Shown here: one piece after another, positions 52,501 to 63,025 of the stretch
Layout: every line of letters starts with the position of its first letter
How positions within the stretch are numbered: position 1 is the stretch's first letter
DNA from: Symsagittifera roscoffensis
Taxonomy: Eukaryota > Xenacoelomorpha > Acoela > Convolutidae
Direction of reading: 5' to 3'
Assembly (NCBI RefSeq): GCF_963678635.1
Contig: NC_087070.1
Coordinates: 44,251,467 to 44,315,466, forward strand
DNA: 64,000 nt
The notes under the pieces: model-generated
What the model was told of the DNA's origin: nothing
The model's database searches: none
What the model saw: only the letters and a program-made list of their open reading frames with translations
Made by a program: the position numbers and the translations under genes

Positions 52501-53950
52501 AACCTTAGATTCACAAAAAATACAATACGATCGACGCCTTAGTCGAATTATTAGACTAAACCCGATTTGGAAAACACGAAATGAAGTGTAGCAAGTTCTT
52601 GGAACTCAAAAAAGCTTTTGATACATAAGATCAAAAGCTACTTTTACTAAAATGAGAAAACTATGGGATAAGAGGGGTATGTAATGACTGGTTTCAGAGC
52701 TATTTATGTGATCGGCGGCTATGTGTTTTTTTTTTACAAATTTGGTTAAAATATGACAATGAATTCCCCAAGGGTCTGTATTTGGTCTACTAGTGTTCCT
52801 GGTATAAATAAACGATACGTCCCATTGCGTCAAAACTCTAAATTTTACTTATTTGTTGATGAGAGAAACGCCGCATGCGAGATTGAGTCCTTCGAAATTT
52901 TCACTAGAGAAGTTAACAGCATGTGTGGCTGGCTGAAAAGAAACAAAATGACACTTTTCGAATAACAACACTGCTTCCAGTCTTCAGCTTGTTTTAATGA
53001 ACATACTGTAACTTCTAAACTTTTTGCAACTACCTCGTTGTTTTTGTGGATTACAAATTGTCTTTTTTGTACGTATATAGAACAAATGAAACTAACTAAG
53101 ATATCGTGGAGCTATTGCGCGAAGGAGGAAACTGGTACCAATCGAAGCGCTCATCTCATCAGATCAAGCACATCATGAAAAACAGGCATTTGGTATATGG
53201 AGGAACAGGTTTTACGAATATCAACCCTATTTTTCATTGGCATAACATAATCAAGGTGATATTTTACAGAAGAAAACACTAAAGTCGTAGCAGCGAACAT
53301 TTTAATAATTACAGAATTTTAAGTCCATGAGCTATTTGTGTACGATCTACTCAAACTTTGTTTCAGATCTAAAATATATCTAATATCGACTACCTATCAT
53401 AGCAGTTTTTTTTTCTTTCAAGACTTCAGTTTATAAAACTAGAAAGTCAAACTAATTTCATTTCGAGATCCTTTGCTGCCAATAAAAATTAAAGCATGAA
53501 TCATTAGGGCTCAGAAGATGCAAACTTTTGAATTTTTTAAGCGACAATAATTTAAAGTCTACATTTTTTTAAGTTTCAAAAAAGAGAAATTGAATAATTT
53601 TGTTCATAGATTAAAGAAAGTCTTTAATTCGAAAATACTGAACTTATTCGATTTATATTTGCAACCTGATACTTATGAGAACTATATTTGCGATCTAATA
53701 AACATGACTATATTCTGGTGTGGGGTATGGTTGCTCGAACTGTATTCTTTCAGAAGACCAGGCGTTGTCTTCAGACAACATAGTTTTATACTATTCCCGC
53801 GAGTCTTGAGTATGGGAAGACAGCGATGGGTGGCTTCATATTGCATCAATAGAACAAAGACATATTTCAGAAATTTGGTGAAAAAATGTCTAAAAAAGGG
53901 CTTTGTGCTGCCCAAACTTCACGCGAGTTTACAGGTACACTTTTTCTAGC
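49545..53950 (+). mobile_element. Decayed LINE (non-LTR retrotransposon)
   Basis: Fragments of a LINE can be followed on the plus strand through many stops and frame changes. 49,545-50,190 resembles an ORF1-type region with a coiled-coil-like stretch (KLIKQFQRLERENLRF). 51,300-51,480 has endonuclease-like EILAEICKHKSPVKIG and GFDVTSDEPTHFRIK. 52,390-52,970 has the reverse transcriptase: RPISLL, KAMNSRLNNYLDRF, a K-A-F-D-like block, GDNEFPKG-type DNA before VYINDT-like sequence, and MCGWLKRNKMTLFE. 53,600-53,940 has a 3' domain ending near PRVLS(..)YGK. These motifs match CR1/Jockey-type elements, but the exact clade is uncertain. Non-functional. Confidence 0.7.
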
Positions 53951-54527
53951 AGATGAATTATCAGAAAAATAATAATTTTTTGTTTTTGTTTTTTTTTATA
54001 TAGTTTTTTCCCGTTATAAGTGTCAAAACTAATGATAGCAGGTTCTTTAAACTCGTTTGTCACCAGGGTACGCTCCAAGTGAGTTTCCATAACCTTTAGC
54101 TTATCCACACTCAACTTCCTGCAATGCATTATCATACGATTTGTGAACTAAAAAACATCAATTTGCTAAACTTTGTACAATCTAAAAAACTTTTTTCATG
54201 CCCATTTTGAGTGAAACAAATTTTTCTGCTTTTGCTGAGTATAACTTATGCTAGATAGCTTGGAAAAAAGAAAAAATCGTAAAACAACACCAGTGTTTCA
54301 GACTAAAAAAACTAAAAAAAGTAGTTTCGCAACTGCTTTTTCACGCATGAGGGAAATAATTCACTATGAGAGCCCCCGTCTCCCAAGACTAAAAAACGCT
54401 TTAGCCAATTTTTTCACGACGATTGAACGCACGCGGCAGATTAATTAGTTTTGTTCATGCAACAAATTTCACGTACTGATTTTTTCATGAACTGCTTATG
54501 AACGCACGCAGGTTGACTAACTTGCCT

Positions 54528-55605
54528 TCATCTTGGCGAATGAGCTTTAACTGAACCTGTAAAGAAATCTAAGTTAAACCGCGAAATAAAAACTTCACGA
54601 AATGAAGAACTTGTGAGACTTTTACTAACTAAAAACGAGCAAAGCCACACGATCTAAATAATTGCTTTGACTTCGTTATTTGGCACTTAAAAACCAATTG
54701 TCTCAAAAAAATTGCTAGGGATCTCTTCAAGCGAAGCCGAGCCAAACGAATATTATCCCTCGGATAATTAATTATGGATTATTATTGACTTACCAGAAAA
54801 GGATTGACCTTGGCGACGACGTTTAGAATCTTGTTGAAAGAGATCGCGTTCATATTTAATGATAGAAGTACTCAGTAAAGCAGACAGGCACAAGTAACCA
54901 TATCCCATGAAACCAAAACTCTGAAAACCAAGAATAGTTACCACAACTTTTTTTTAAGGCCAGCCGCTTCGATTTTTATTGAGCTCTGCAAAAACGAATT
55001 TGGTCACTCAATAAACATCATTAACTGGGCTTTTGTTCTCTAACTTTTTCTTTCATTGTAATCACGAAACTTTAAGTAATTCTTGCAAAAAAACTATATA
55101 TCGCAATAATAGATGCATGAAGAGTTTCCGAGAAAATTTAAATTCCCAGTTTGAAATTTTCAGAAGTTCATAAGCTTTATTCCGTTAATTTGACTTGGTA
55201 GTAGCTTCACTTTTTTATTTATATTGAGAATGTAGGTTCTTCGTTAGGCAATTGACTTTTACTTTTTCAGTCCAATTTGTATCGAATTTTAGTGAAGGAT
55301 GACTTTGACAATTCAGCGATGTTCGTGAAATGATCAAAACAAAAAAGAAATTAGGCCTAAAATGCATTGCATTATTGAAATATCTATAATATTTAATGAG
55401 TTTCATCAGCATTCGTTTAAGAGAAGGTACCAATGAAAATAAATTATGCAAGAAGAAATGATTCATTATGGTGGTAAACTGGAGAAGTTTAAAATTGCAG
55501 AAGGAACAAGGAGGCAACATTTGTTTTGTTGAATCAATCAAAACGCTATTGATTGATACCTACCTGGACACTCTTGCCTTCAGGTAGATAGAAACTCTTG
55601 ACAAA
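54528..55605 (-). CDS. Possible 3' exons of an unidentified host gene
   Basis: Three segments with good splice sites join in frame: 55,564-55,605 (FVKSFYLPEGKSVQ; acceptor acag, donor gtaggt), 54,794-54,920 (SFGFMGYGYLCLSALLSTSI, then KYERDLFQQDSKRRRQ; acceptor ttcag, donor gtaagt) and 54,528-54,556 (SVKAHSPR then TGA). The middle one has a hydrophobic, membrane-like span and a basic tail. Alternatively another frame of the middle segment starts MNAISFNKILNVVAKVNPFL, which looks like a mitochondrial presequence and could even be the missing first exon of MOCS1. I cannot decide between these. Confidence 0.3.
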
Positions 55606-57266
55606 CTGTTTTTAAATATTTGAAGTATCAAAAATTGTTCAGACCGTATTTGAAGAGATCAAGACTCTGTTAGAACCAGTGATGACTATATTTTAAAACG
55701 AGTATAAATTTCAGTTAAATTGTTGAAAAAACGTATAAAAATTGTTGCCATCAATTTACACTAATTCATTTTTCAATAAAAATTTAAATTAACTATACTG
55801 GTTAACTATACTCCGCTCATTATATGATTTTATTTATTTATTGATATTCATACAGTCTAATTTAGCTCGGTTAAGTATCAGTATTATCATTAACGCATTC
55901 GAAGCCAACATTTTTTTTATTAGAAACGAAAAAACAAGTTAAACATAGCCAGCAGACGGTTGGAAAAGTCTGAAGAACAAGGAAACCGTAAAAAATTTAT
56001 CACGTTGAAGCTCTCTGAACTTTAAATACTGTTCATGAGTAGCATTTTTTCACAAATTTAATCCCATTTAGAGAAAACTCGATCAATGAGTTAATTTTGT
56101 TCCGCAGGGAATTCAGAAAACTTAAGTCCATTTTTGGAACTAGAAAAGATTAACCTTTTTAGTGACCTTTACACTTTTGCGGTTCGATAGTCAAATCAAC
56201 AAGCTTCAAGACTTCTAAAAAAATAATTGAAAAAACCATCAAGACCTATGTAAGTGAAAATCAATTTGTTCTTATTGGTCAATTTGGTGAAAATCAATAA
56301 GAACAAATTTGGTAAAAATCAATTTGGTGAAAATCAATTTGTCTTGCTGATTTTTCATTTATTTTTTTTCAGAAGTCTTGAATCTGGTTGATTTGACTCT
56401 CGAACCGCAAAAGTGCAAAGATCACGAAAAATGTTAACCTTTTCTAGTTCAAAAATGGACTTGAATTTTCTGAATTCCACTTAAAAACAGCGTTTTTTGT
56501 AGTTTCGGGAACAAGCTAACCCAGAGGTCAAAAGGGCATCGAATCCAGATGAACTTGACCTCATTTAATAAACATTTTTTTCAATTGCAGTAGGAGGTCA
56601 ATCAAGATACTTTGAACTGTAATCAACATAAGGAATGACTTAAGTTCCTCTTTCTTTCTCAGCTAACCTTTTGTTCACTAGTGTTTTTGGTAGAAACTAT
56701 TTATCTGTGTCAAACCACTGGTAATAGACATTAAATAATGAACTATAATCGCTGAAACAGTTAAGTACGTCACTTAAATGACCACCAAATCTAGTAATTA
56801 AACAGTATTGAATTCTGATTGAATATCACTGTCGAATTCTGATTGAATATCACGCCTTTCTACGTCACAAAGCTCTTAAAGTTTAATCAACTTTGAATAT
56901 AAGGAAAAAAACAACCATATCAAGATTTGCGATTTACCAAATCGAGACAAACTTCTAGACAAACAAAAACGTCACTATTCGGTCATTGGAATTTCTGATT
57001 CTGGATTCAATCAGTCTTTTAAAATCGATCATTATATCAAAATCACATCTGTCGATTCAGTTGACCAACAAAACACTCTCAATCTCAAATTATCAAAATC
57101 ACAACCTTCCGTTCAAAACAACACCTTCAGTTTAAATTAAAAACCCTCTTTTCAGTAGATTGATTTAAAAAATTCAATCTCGAAAACGTTCTTGCCTAAG
57201 CTGTGCAAGTTTGAACTTAACTCAATTGATCTATAACTCAAATCAAGCCAAATTAAGATTCTCGCA
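55606..57266. other. Non-coding stretch with a long palindrome
   Basis: AT-rich. Apart from the palindrome at 56,105-56,485, I see two 20 bp direct repeats (gaattctgattgaatatcac, 56,811 and 56,833) that contain no gene. Confidence 0.5.
56105..56485. repeat. Long palindrome formed by two family B copies
   Basis: Left arm 56,105-56,270 (gaattcagaaaacttaagtc, then ttttggaactagaaaagatt and aagacttctaaaaaaataa) is mirrored by 56,310-56,485 (tttcagaagtcttgaatctg, then ttttctagttcaaaaatgga and ttttctgaattcc). The centre contains gtgaaaatcaatttg and its repeats. Arms are ~165 bp and imperfect. Each arm is a copy of interspersed family B. Confidence 0.75.
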
Positions 57267-57332
57267 ATGGACGAAGATCTGATGAGACTGCTGCTAGAAC
57301 AGGGATCCGTGGGAGGTGGCTTTGGAGTCTAA
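57267..57332 (+). CDS. 21-codon ORF, twin of 62,553
   Basis: Begins MDEDLMRLLLEQ and continues with S-V-G-G-G before TAA. A closely similar ORF lies at 62,553-62,618. Of the first 18 codons, 12 encode the same residue, several through different synonymous codons (CTG/CTT, AGA/CGA, GGT/GGC), which suggests selection at the protein level. It may be a first exon or a small peptide gene. Downstream coding-like sequence (57,440-57,800) is broken by stops. Confidence 0.35.
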   Translation: MDEDLMRLLLEQGSVGGGFGV

Positions 57333-59150
57333 AAATCCAGAATATATTGCAGGAAGATAACTTTGGATTCTGGATCCAAAAGTCGGACTCAAGAATCTCT
57401 GGAACCATACACGGCAATTTAAGACATCTATCAAAACATAAAGACACCTTTTCTTGGAAGCTTTTGGGCCCGGTTTGCCTTTGATACCAACACTATTTAA
57501 TTTATATTCAGAACTGACAGTAATCTAATTTATAATCAACGTCAGTTTATCTTTGGAGCTGACAATGACACCTTTATTTTCGACATCTAATAGCAGTCGG
57601 AGGAATCTAACGAGCCTGGAAAAGAATCAGCACGGCTCAAGAAAACGACTTTTTATTCTTCCATTACGATGACAACAACGTTTCTTCCGTCTTTTCAGGA
57701 CAAGAAGGGATTCTTTTCAGCTAATAACAGGAGCAATCATGAACAGCCCATTTTCGCAGTCAAATCATTGTTGCAATATGGGAGCCGAATTGGTTTCAGC
57801 TGCCAAAAATAGTCAAATATTTGTCTAAGATGTTGCATTAAATATTTATCTGCTTAGTAATTGCTTCTACAACTTTTGATAGTAATTCGATGATTTTAAA
57901 TTAATTTATACAGAAATTTTCAGAAAGCATTTGTACTTACATTCATAATTTATTGTTGCATAAAATGAATTCTTAACATTCAGAACTATATCTCTCAGTT
58001 TTCTGCGTCTATGCTCAAAAAATTCAAGCCAGTTAATTTCAACTGCAATAACAACCATTTCCCACTTGCCTCTCAAATTGTCAAAAGTTGGCGATCGCAA
58101 AACGCTGGCAAAAACGGCCCTTTAAAACACTCTTTTTTGAATAAAAAAACGTAATGCTTTCTACTAATGGAGGCGTAGCGATAGCAATTACATATTAGCC
58201 AATCAGATTTCCCGATACTAATCTCTCATTGTTAGATATGAGAAACATGATTGTAAATTAGCACAAAACAGAATTGTTTTGACTTTTGATGAACTTTTTG
58301 TTGTAAAATAGTAGTAAAAATGAACAAGACTGCTCGTATCAGGGCGAAACCCTGAATGTTCCGACTGCCTTTTAAGGTTTATTGAGCAGCAGTAATACAT
58401 AAAAAAAATTGAATGAAATAAAATGAAATGAAAAATTTTTTTTTCTAAAATTTGAAATTTTTTATGAAAATCATCCCCCCACACGCCATACAAAGTACAA
58501 AAGGATAGATTTCGTTCCTTGTAACAAATCAATTATGGCAAATAAGCTTCGTTCAACCAATTTGGAACGATTTATAAGACGGATTAAATCTCCGCTTAAG
58601 CGTTAACAGCGCGAATTATATTGCGCGTTAATTGTCCCAAATTGGTCAAAATGGCCAAAATGGAAATCTTAAAACCCTCATAACTTTAGAAAAAATAATC
58701 ACAGGTGAAATAGCTTTTCAAATTTAAGCTCAGGACAACAATACCTTTTGAATGATATAAAAAAATTCCGTCAAAAATGGCTAGTTAAAAAGTCGAAATT
58801 TGTCTGAAGAAAAAAAAAAACCCACCCCGAGCACAAATATTCCGTTACTTTCGTATCGAAAGTCGGAACAATAAATAGTCATGCATTAACCACTAAATAT
58901 CCAAAGCAAAACAGTTTTTCCAGAATAATTACAGAATGAAAGAGGAAACGCCTAAATAAAGCTAGCAAAGTTTTATGCTTTTTTAAATCTAAATGCTATT
59001 TCTTACAGTCCAATTGTTTTCACTCATCCTTAGTCAGAGGCGAGGCAATAAGCCAAATGGTCTAAGAGCAGAATGGGTCCAAGAGCAGAAAAACAGAAAA
59101 TATTAACTTTTATACTTATACGGGCTAATTGATAAACAATTATTAGACAG
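57333..59150. other. No clear gene
   Basis: 57,440-57,800 has traces of reading frames (FIFGADNDTFIFDI) that vaguely echo the sequence downstream of the twin ORF at 62.8 kb. Beyond 57,900 the sequence is AT-rich with no feature I can support. Confidence 0.4.
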
Positions 59151-59480
59151 AGGCGAACCTTCAGCTTCGCAAACACGAGCGAGAAAGCGGCAAAAATTCA
59201 TGAGCTATAAAATACACAAAAACCCTGCATGTAATAATTTGGAATGTAATAAACTAAAGGCAACCACACAAACGTTGCATGCAATAAATTATAATGTATC
59301 AAACCAAATTGCGAATAAATTATGCATTTCAAAAACTCGCGAAGTAAATCAAGTTGGAAATTTTCTGAAAACACTTAGCATTATACTGCTATTACAGCCA
59401 ACCGTTTGAAAAGTGCCACCAAAAGTAGCACTTTTATTTGAGAGTTAGGTTTTAAAAAAAGTTGCATCGTACTATCACAC
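59150..59480 (-). repeat. SINE-family fragment (5' end stub plus tail)
   Basis: gcttcgcaaacacgagcgag at 59,165 is the plus-strand start of the SINE, but the tRNA-like head is missing; 59,280-59,480 matches the family tail (ttatgcatttcaaaaa, aattttctgaaa, agtgccaccaaaagtagcac). Looks like an internally deleted copy. Confidence 0.6.
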
Positions 59481-60559
59481 TACGCTACGCTAAATGGATA
59501 ATAATGCATGAATTGAATAATTTCATTACGTTTTTTAAATGAAATTAAAAAAACCGCGATTGAATTACTTATTAAATATGCCTAAAATATTCGTTTCTTT
59601 GGTAATATTGACAATTTTTATACTTAATTTACCGGTAAGTTTACATGATATTTTTCAGTTTTTCTGCTCTTGCATCCATTCTGCTTTCAAACCATTCTGT
59701 TTTAGACTGGACTAGTCACTGAAAAGAAATTGAACTTAAATTGCCGAGAGATGAAACGACAAAAATGCCAATTTTAGTTGATACCGCATGTTAAATAAAC
59801 AAAAATTCGCCAAGCGCGGCGTCATAATTTTCGATGGAAAAACAGTTGACTGAACAGGTTTTGAACTTCCTTTGAAAACAAATCAGTTTTCACGCAATGC
59901 TGCCAACAATTCACAAACGGAATCCAAAACTCTCATAAATCATCAATTTTGGCACTCGTGAACATTTTTTTTCAGTTTCGGCACTGTTGAACGCCCATAT
60001 TGTAAGCATGGTAGGCATTGATAAACCGAAATTGGCTGTATTGTTAATTATTTAACCGTCATAAATTCGCAAAAAAAATGTCGCAGGGGAAATATCCTTT
60101 TACATGTGAACTAAGTGCATTGATGTCTTCTATGTGGTACAAAAACAGCTGGAAAGGAGCATCTACTAAAATACTGGTACTGAGCCGTAATGAGCCTCAT
60201 GAAAAGCACACACTACAAATACCCAATAATATCTCGAAACATCCGTTGATTGCTAGTCTTAGTAACTTAACAATATGCCTTGAAGGATGAATTTTTTATG
60301 ACGCCCTATCACCTATGGCAGCTAGTAAGGCCTTACCTACAACACTCGCTTTTCAAACATTTCTCGAAAAATTTTGAAATAGTCGGAAAATCTTGCTGAA
60401 TTAATTACTAAAATTAAGAACAATACAACTTAAAAAAATTTACTGTGTTTCGTAGTTTCAATGGCGCTTTTTGTAGTTTATTGTCAAAATTTGGCGTTTT
60501 TTGACCAAAAAATATAGCTTGGATATTTTAAGCTCAATTTGAAACATTGTTATCACAGA

Positions 60560-60960
60560 ATGCGAAGCTGTGCTTCGCAAACACTAGCGAGAACACAAAA
60601 AGCAGCTCTATAAAAAGCAATAAGAAAAAGTAGAAAAAAGCTTCGAATTAGTAAAATTCAAGCTACACCTCGAATTCGATCTGGGACCTACTGCGACCTA
60701 GTGATAATGAGTCTCCCGTACTAACCACTCAGCCATGGACGCTTAATAAAACATAAACACTAGCCAGAAATAAAGCAGAGAACAGATGCTAGGAAATTTC
60801 TACTGCTACAGATCGTGATTATAGCAAAAGCGCCACCAAATAAGTGAACACTTTTAATGAACTCTTTAATTTGCGAGTAGGTTAGAAAAAAGAACGTTCG
60901 CACTAATAAACTACGCTGATCGCTAAAGTGATCAGTTCTTTTTGTCATCTTAAAACGAGT
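60560..60960 (-). mobile_element. tRNA-derived SINE, copy 5
   Basis: Plus-strand start gcgaagctgtgcttcgcaaa; minus-strand A-box TGGCTGAGTGGTTAGTACGG. The tail holds the gagtaggttagaaaaaa motif seen after copy 1. Same orientation as all other copies in the window. Confidence 0.7.
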
Positions 60961-61329
60961 TGAATCTACCACAAGCTTGTGCTGGTCGTTACAAGTACTG
61001 GATTCGAACATCAAAAAATTAACAGAAGCGGTAAATATCGGCCAAAACGGCAAAGTGCAAGTGAGACAAATTGACATAAGGCAATGTGTCGTGTAGGGCA
61101 GTTTAGCATAGGGCAATTACTAGTCAATTACTTTCTTCGCACTATTTTGCCTCTTATTTCGTAAATGAATTTGAAATTCAGTCGAAAATCAGAAACAATC
61201 TCGAAATCAAAAAAAGAGCGTGAAAAAATTTGAAGACTTAATTTATTTTAGAAAAAATCTATATCGTAATATGACAATTCGCAACAAAATGTATTTCGCA
61301 ATTAATGAAAACTCGCATTAAAGAACAAC

Positions 61330-61857
61330 TTGGAATTTACTCGTAGCTGCAGTCGCGTCAACCTGTTCCGAGATTGCCAAAATAGGGTAGGACTTAATAC
61401 AAACGTTAGAGCCGATGTTCTCAAGCTTCGTCTTTTGTTGCGAGTTGTCGCGTTACCGACCGAGATGAACCAGTTCTCTCTCCCTTCAAAACAGTTTAAA
61501 AACTCGGACTCCTATTTGGCCTGTCAACGCAAAGAAAACTTTGTAGGAAAGTTCTGCGATATGATAAATGACTCGATCTCGCGCGACCATACCAGTCTTA
61601 CCAGGGTAGTCGATTTTTCGTGGAAAAGACACATGTATCCTGTATACGCAGTTCGTTTTCACATTTGGTGGTCAGAAACAGAAGCAGCTGTTCTGTCTCA
61701 ACCAGTCCGATTAACCGAACCCAATATGAAAGTTAAGTTGTCGGCTCCTAGACAGCGACTTATTTATCCAAGAATTATTTATCCATCGATGGGTGTGGGC
61801 CTAATAATAATTACCAGTGTTGTTGTTACACCTAATTTACTGGGAACTTTGAAGTAA
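61330..61857 (+). CDS. Unidentified 175-codon open frame
   Basis: One of the longest open frames outside the Polinton. It has RADVLKLRLLLRVVALPTEM, LACQRKENFVGKFCDMIND and WKRHMYPVYAVRFHIWWSET, with balanced amino-acid use (Trp, His, Cys, Arg present) unlike the AT-noise frames nearby. The opposite strand is broken. No family is recognised. The first ATG-like start is a TTG; true ATG is internal, so it may be an exon or a remnant. It lies 700 bp upstream of the 21-codon ORF at 62,553. Confidence 0.3.
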   Translation: MEFTRSCSRVNLFRDCQNRVGLNTNVRADVLKLRLLLRVVALPTEMNQFSLPSKQFKNSDSYLACQRKENFVGKFCDMINDSISRDHTSLTRVVDFSWKRHMYPVYAVRFHIWWSETEAAVLSQPVRLTEPNMKVKLSAPRQRLIYPRIIYPSMGVGLIIITSVVVTPNLLGTLK

Positions 61858-62552
61858 ACCGATCTGAAATGAAACAGTATAGTTGTAGTGGATTTACGGT
61901 CAGAGTAGCGCTAACTTCTACCAGCCAGTTTTTGATCTCAATTATGTCCTAATTCCTGGTAGACTGAAACCATATCAAGATCTTATCGATTAGGAAGCGT
62001 GACTGAATGAATTCCAACCAAGTGACCTTTCCGTGACATTCAACAGTAGAGAATGTTTCTCAAGTATTGCGTAGGTTCTGACGTTTTTCGGTCTATTAAA
62101 AGTTATTATATCTTCAAATTCTAGTACTCATTTTCCGAAAATGGGACTGATCAAGACGCCAAACCACATGAAACGACACCAAATGTCTTTCGAAAAGATC
62201 AACTTGCTTTTGATGATACCACCGCCTGGGATTGGTTACAACTCTAACAACCAGTCAAGTTATTCATTCATAATTCTTCTTGATTTTCAGAAGGTTGTTT
62301 TGTGGTTACAAATTTACAAAAAAGTTATTGACAACTCTTGCACAATACAGTTCTCACACATCCGGATCTTAACTATTATTAAAAGAGTACTATTGGTCAT
62401 TATTTAACAATAGTATCTAACTTCATCAAGTTATAGATTACTCTCTCTAAGACAGTCTCACAAAAAAAAATCCAGCAGTTTCCAATTACATTACGTTCAT
62501 CAATTTTGAACTGAATTAGGTTGTTATATTAAGCTACCAACTGCTCCTAGAA

Positions 62553-62618
62553 ATGGATGATGATTACATGCGACTTCTTCTGGAACAGGCATCGATCGGG
62601 GGCGGATACACTGCATGA
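62553..62618 (+). CDS. 21-codon ORF, twin of 57,267, ATGA-overlapped by next ORF
   Basis: Begins MDDDYMRLLLEQASIGGG. Compare the twin at 57,267. Its TGA stop overlaps the ATG of the following 136-codon ORF (ATGA at 62,615-62,618). Whether this is translational coupling, a frameshifted single gene or chance cannot be told from one sequence. Confidence 0.4.
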   Translation: MDDDYMRLLLEQASIGGGYTA

Positions 62619-63025
62619 ACACTTTCTTGGAAATGTACCAACTCGAAGAGCTTCCGGGAATCCTTGCAAAGGGTATCCAGGAAGACTATGAGCATCTAGC
62701 ACAGAAAAAAAATTCTTCGAAACCTTGCGATCAATTTAACATGCGAATTCGATTTCAGCTATTCGGTTTGAAGACAACGATTGAGACTTTTTCAATATTT
62801 GGTAGGAACAAAAAACTTCATCATAACCACGATAGACGACAGAGAAATCTACGGACTAAAGTTGTCAAAGTGGACACCATTTCATGTCAATTTGATAGAA
62901 GAAAGAGCAGAAACTTCCGACAACAAATATCATTGGAAACATTCTACTTCAATAGTTTCGCTCAAGAAGCACCCGCTGGAAAAGCTAAGAGAAAACGGAA
63001 ATCTGCCGATGTAATTCAACTGTAA
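62615..63025 (+). pseudogene. Unidentified ORF, probably frameshifted
   Basis: A 136-codon frame starts MNTFLEMYQLEELPGILAKG. The first ~60 codons look coding (EDYEHLAQ). From about 62,780 a second frame (62,781-63,014: LVGTKNFIITTIDDREIYGL, then KLSKWTPFHVNLIEE) looks better, with the first becoming Arg/Lys-rich. I therefore read one gene with a frameshift near 62,780, or a short intron. No family is recognised; with the 21-codon ORF before it, it may be one small gene. Confidence 0.35.

Noticed and set aside
52606-52833. Minus-strand 75-codon frame
   Set aside because: Shadow of the decayed LINE reverse transcriptase region on the plus strand.
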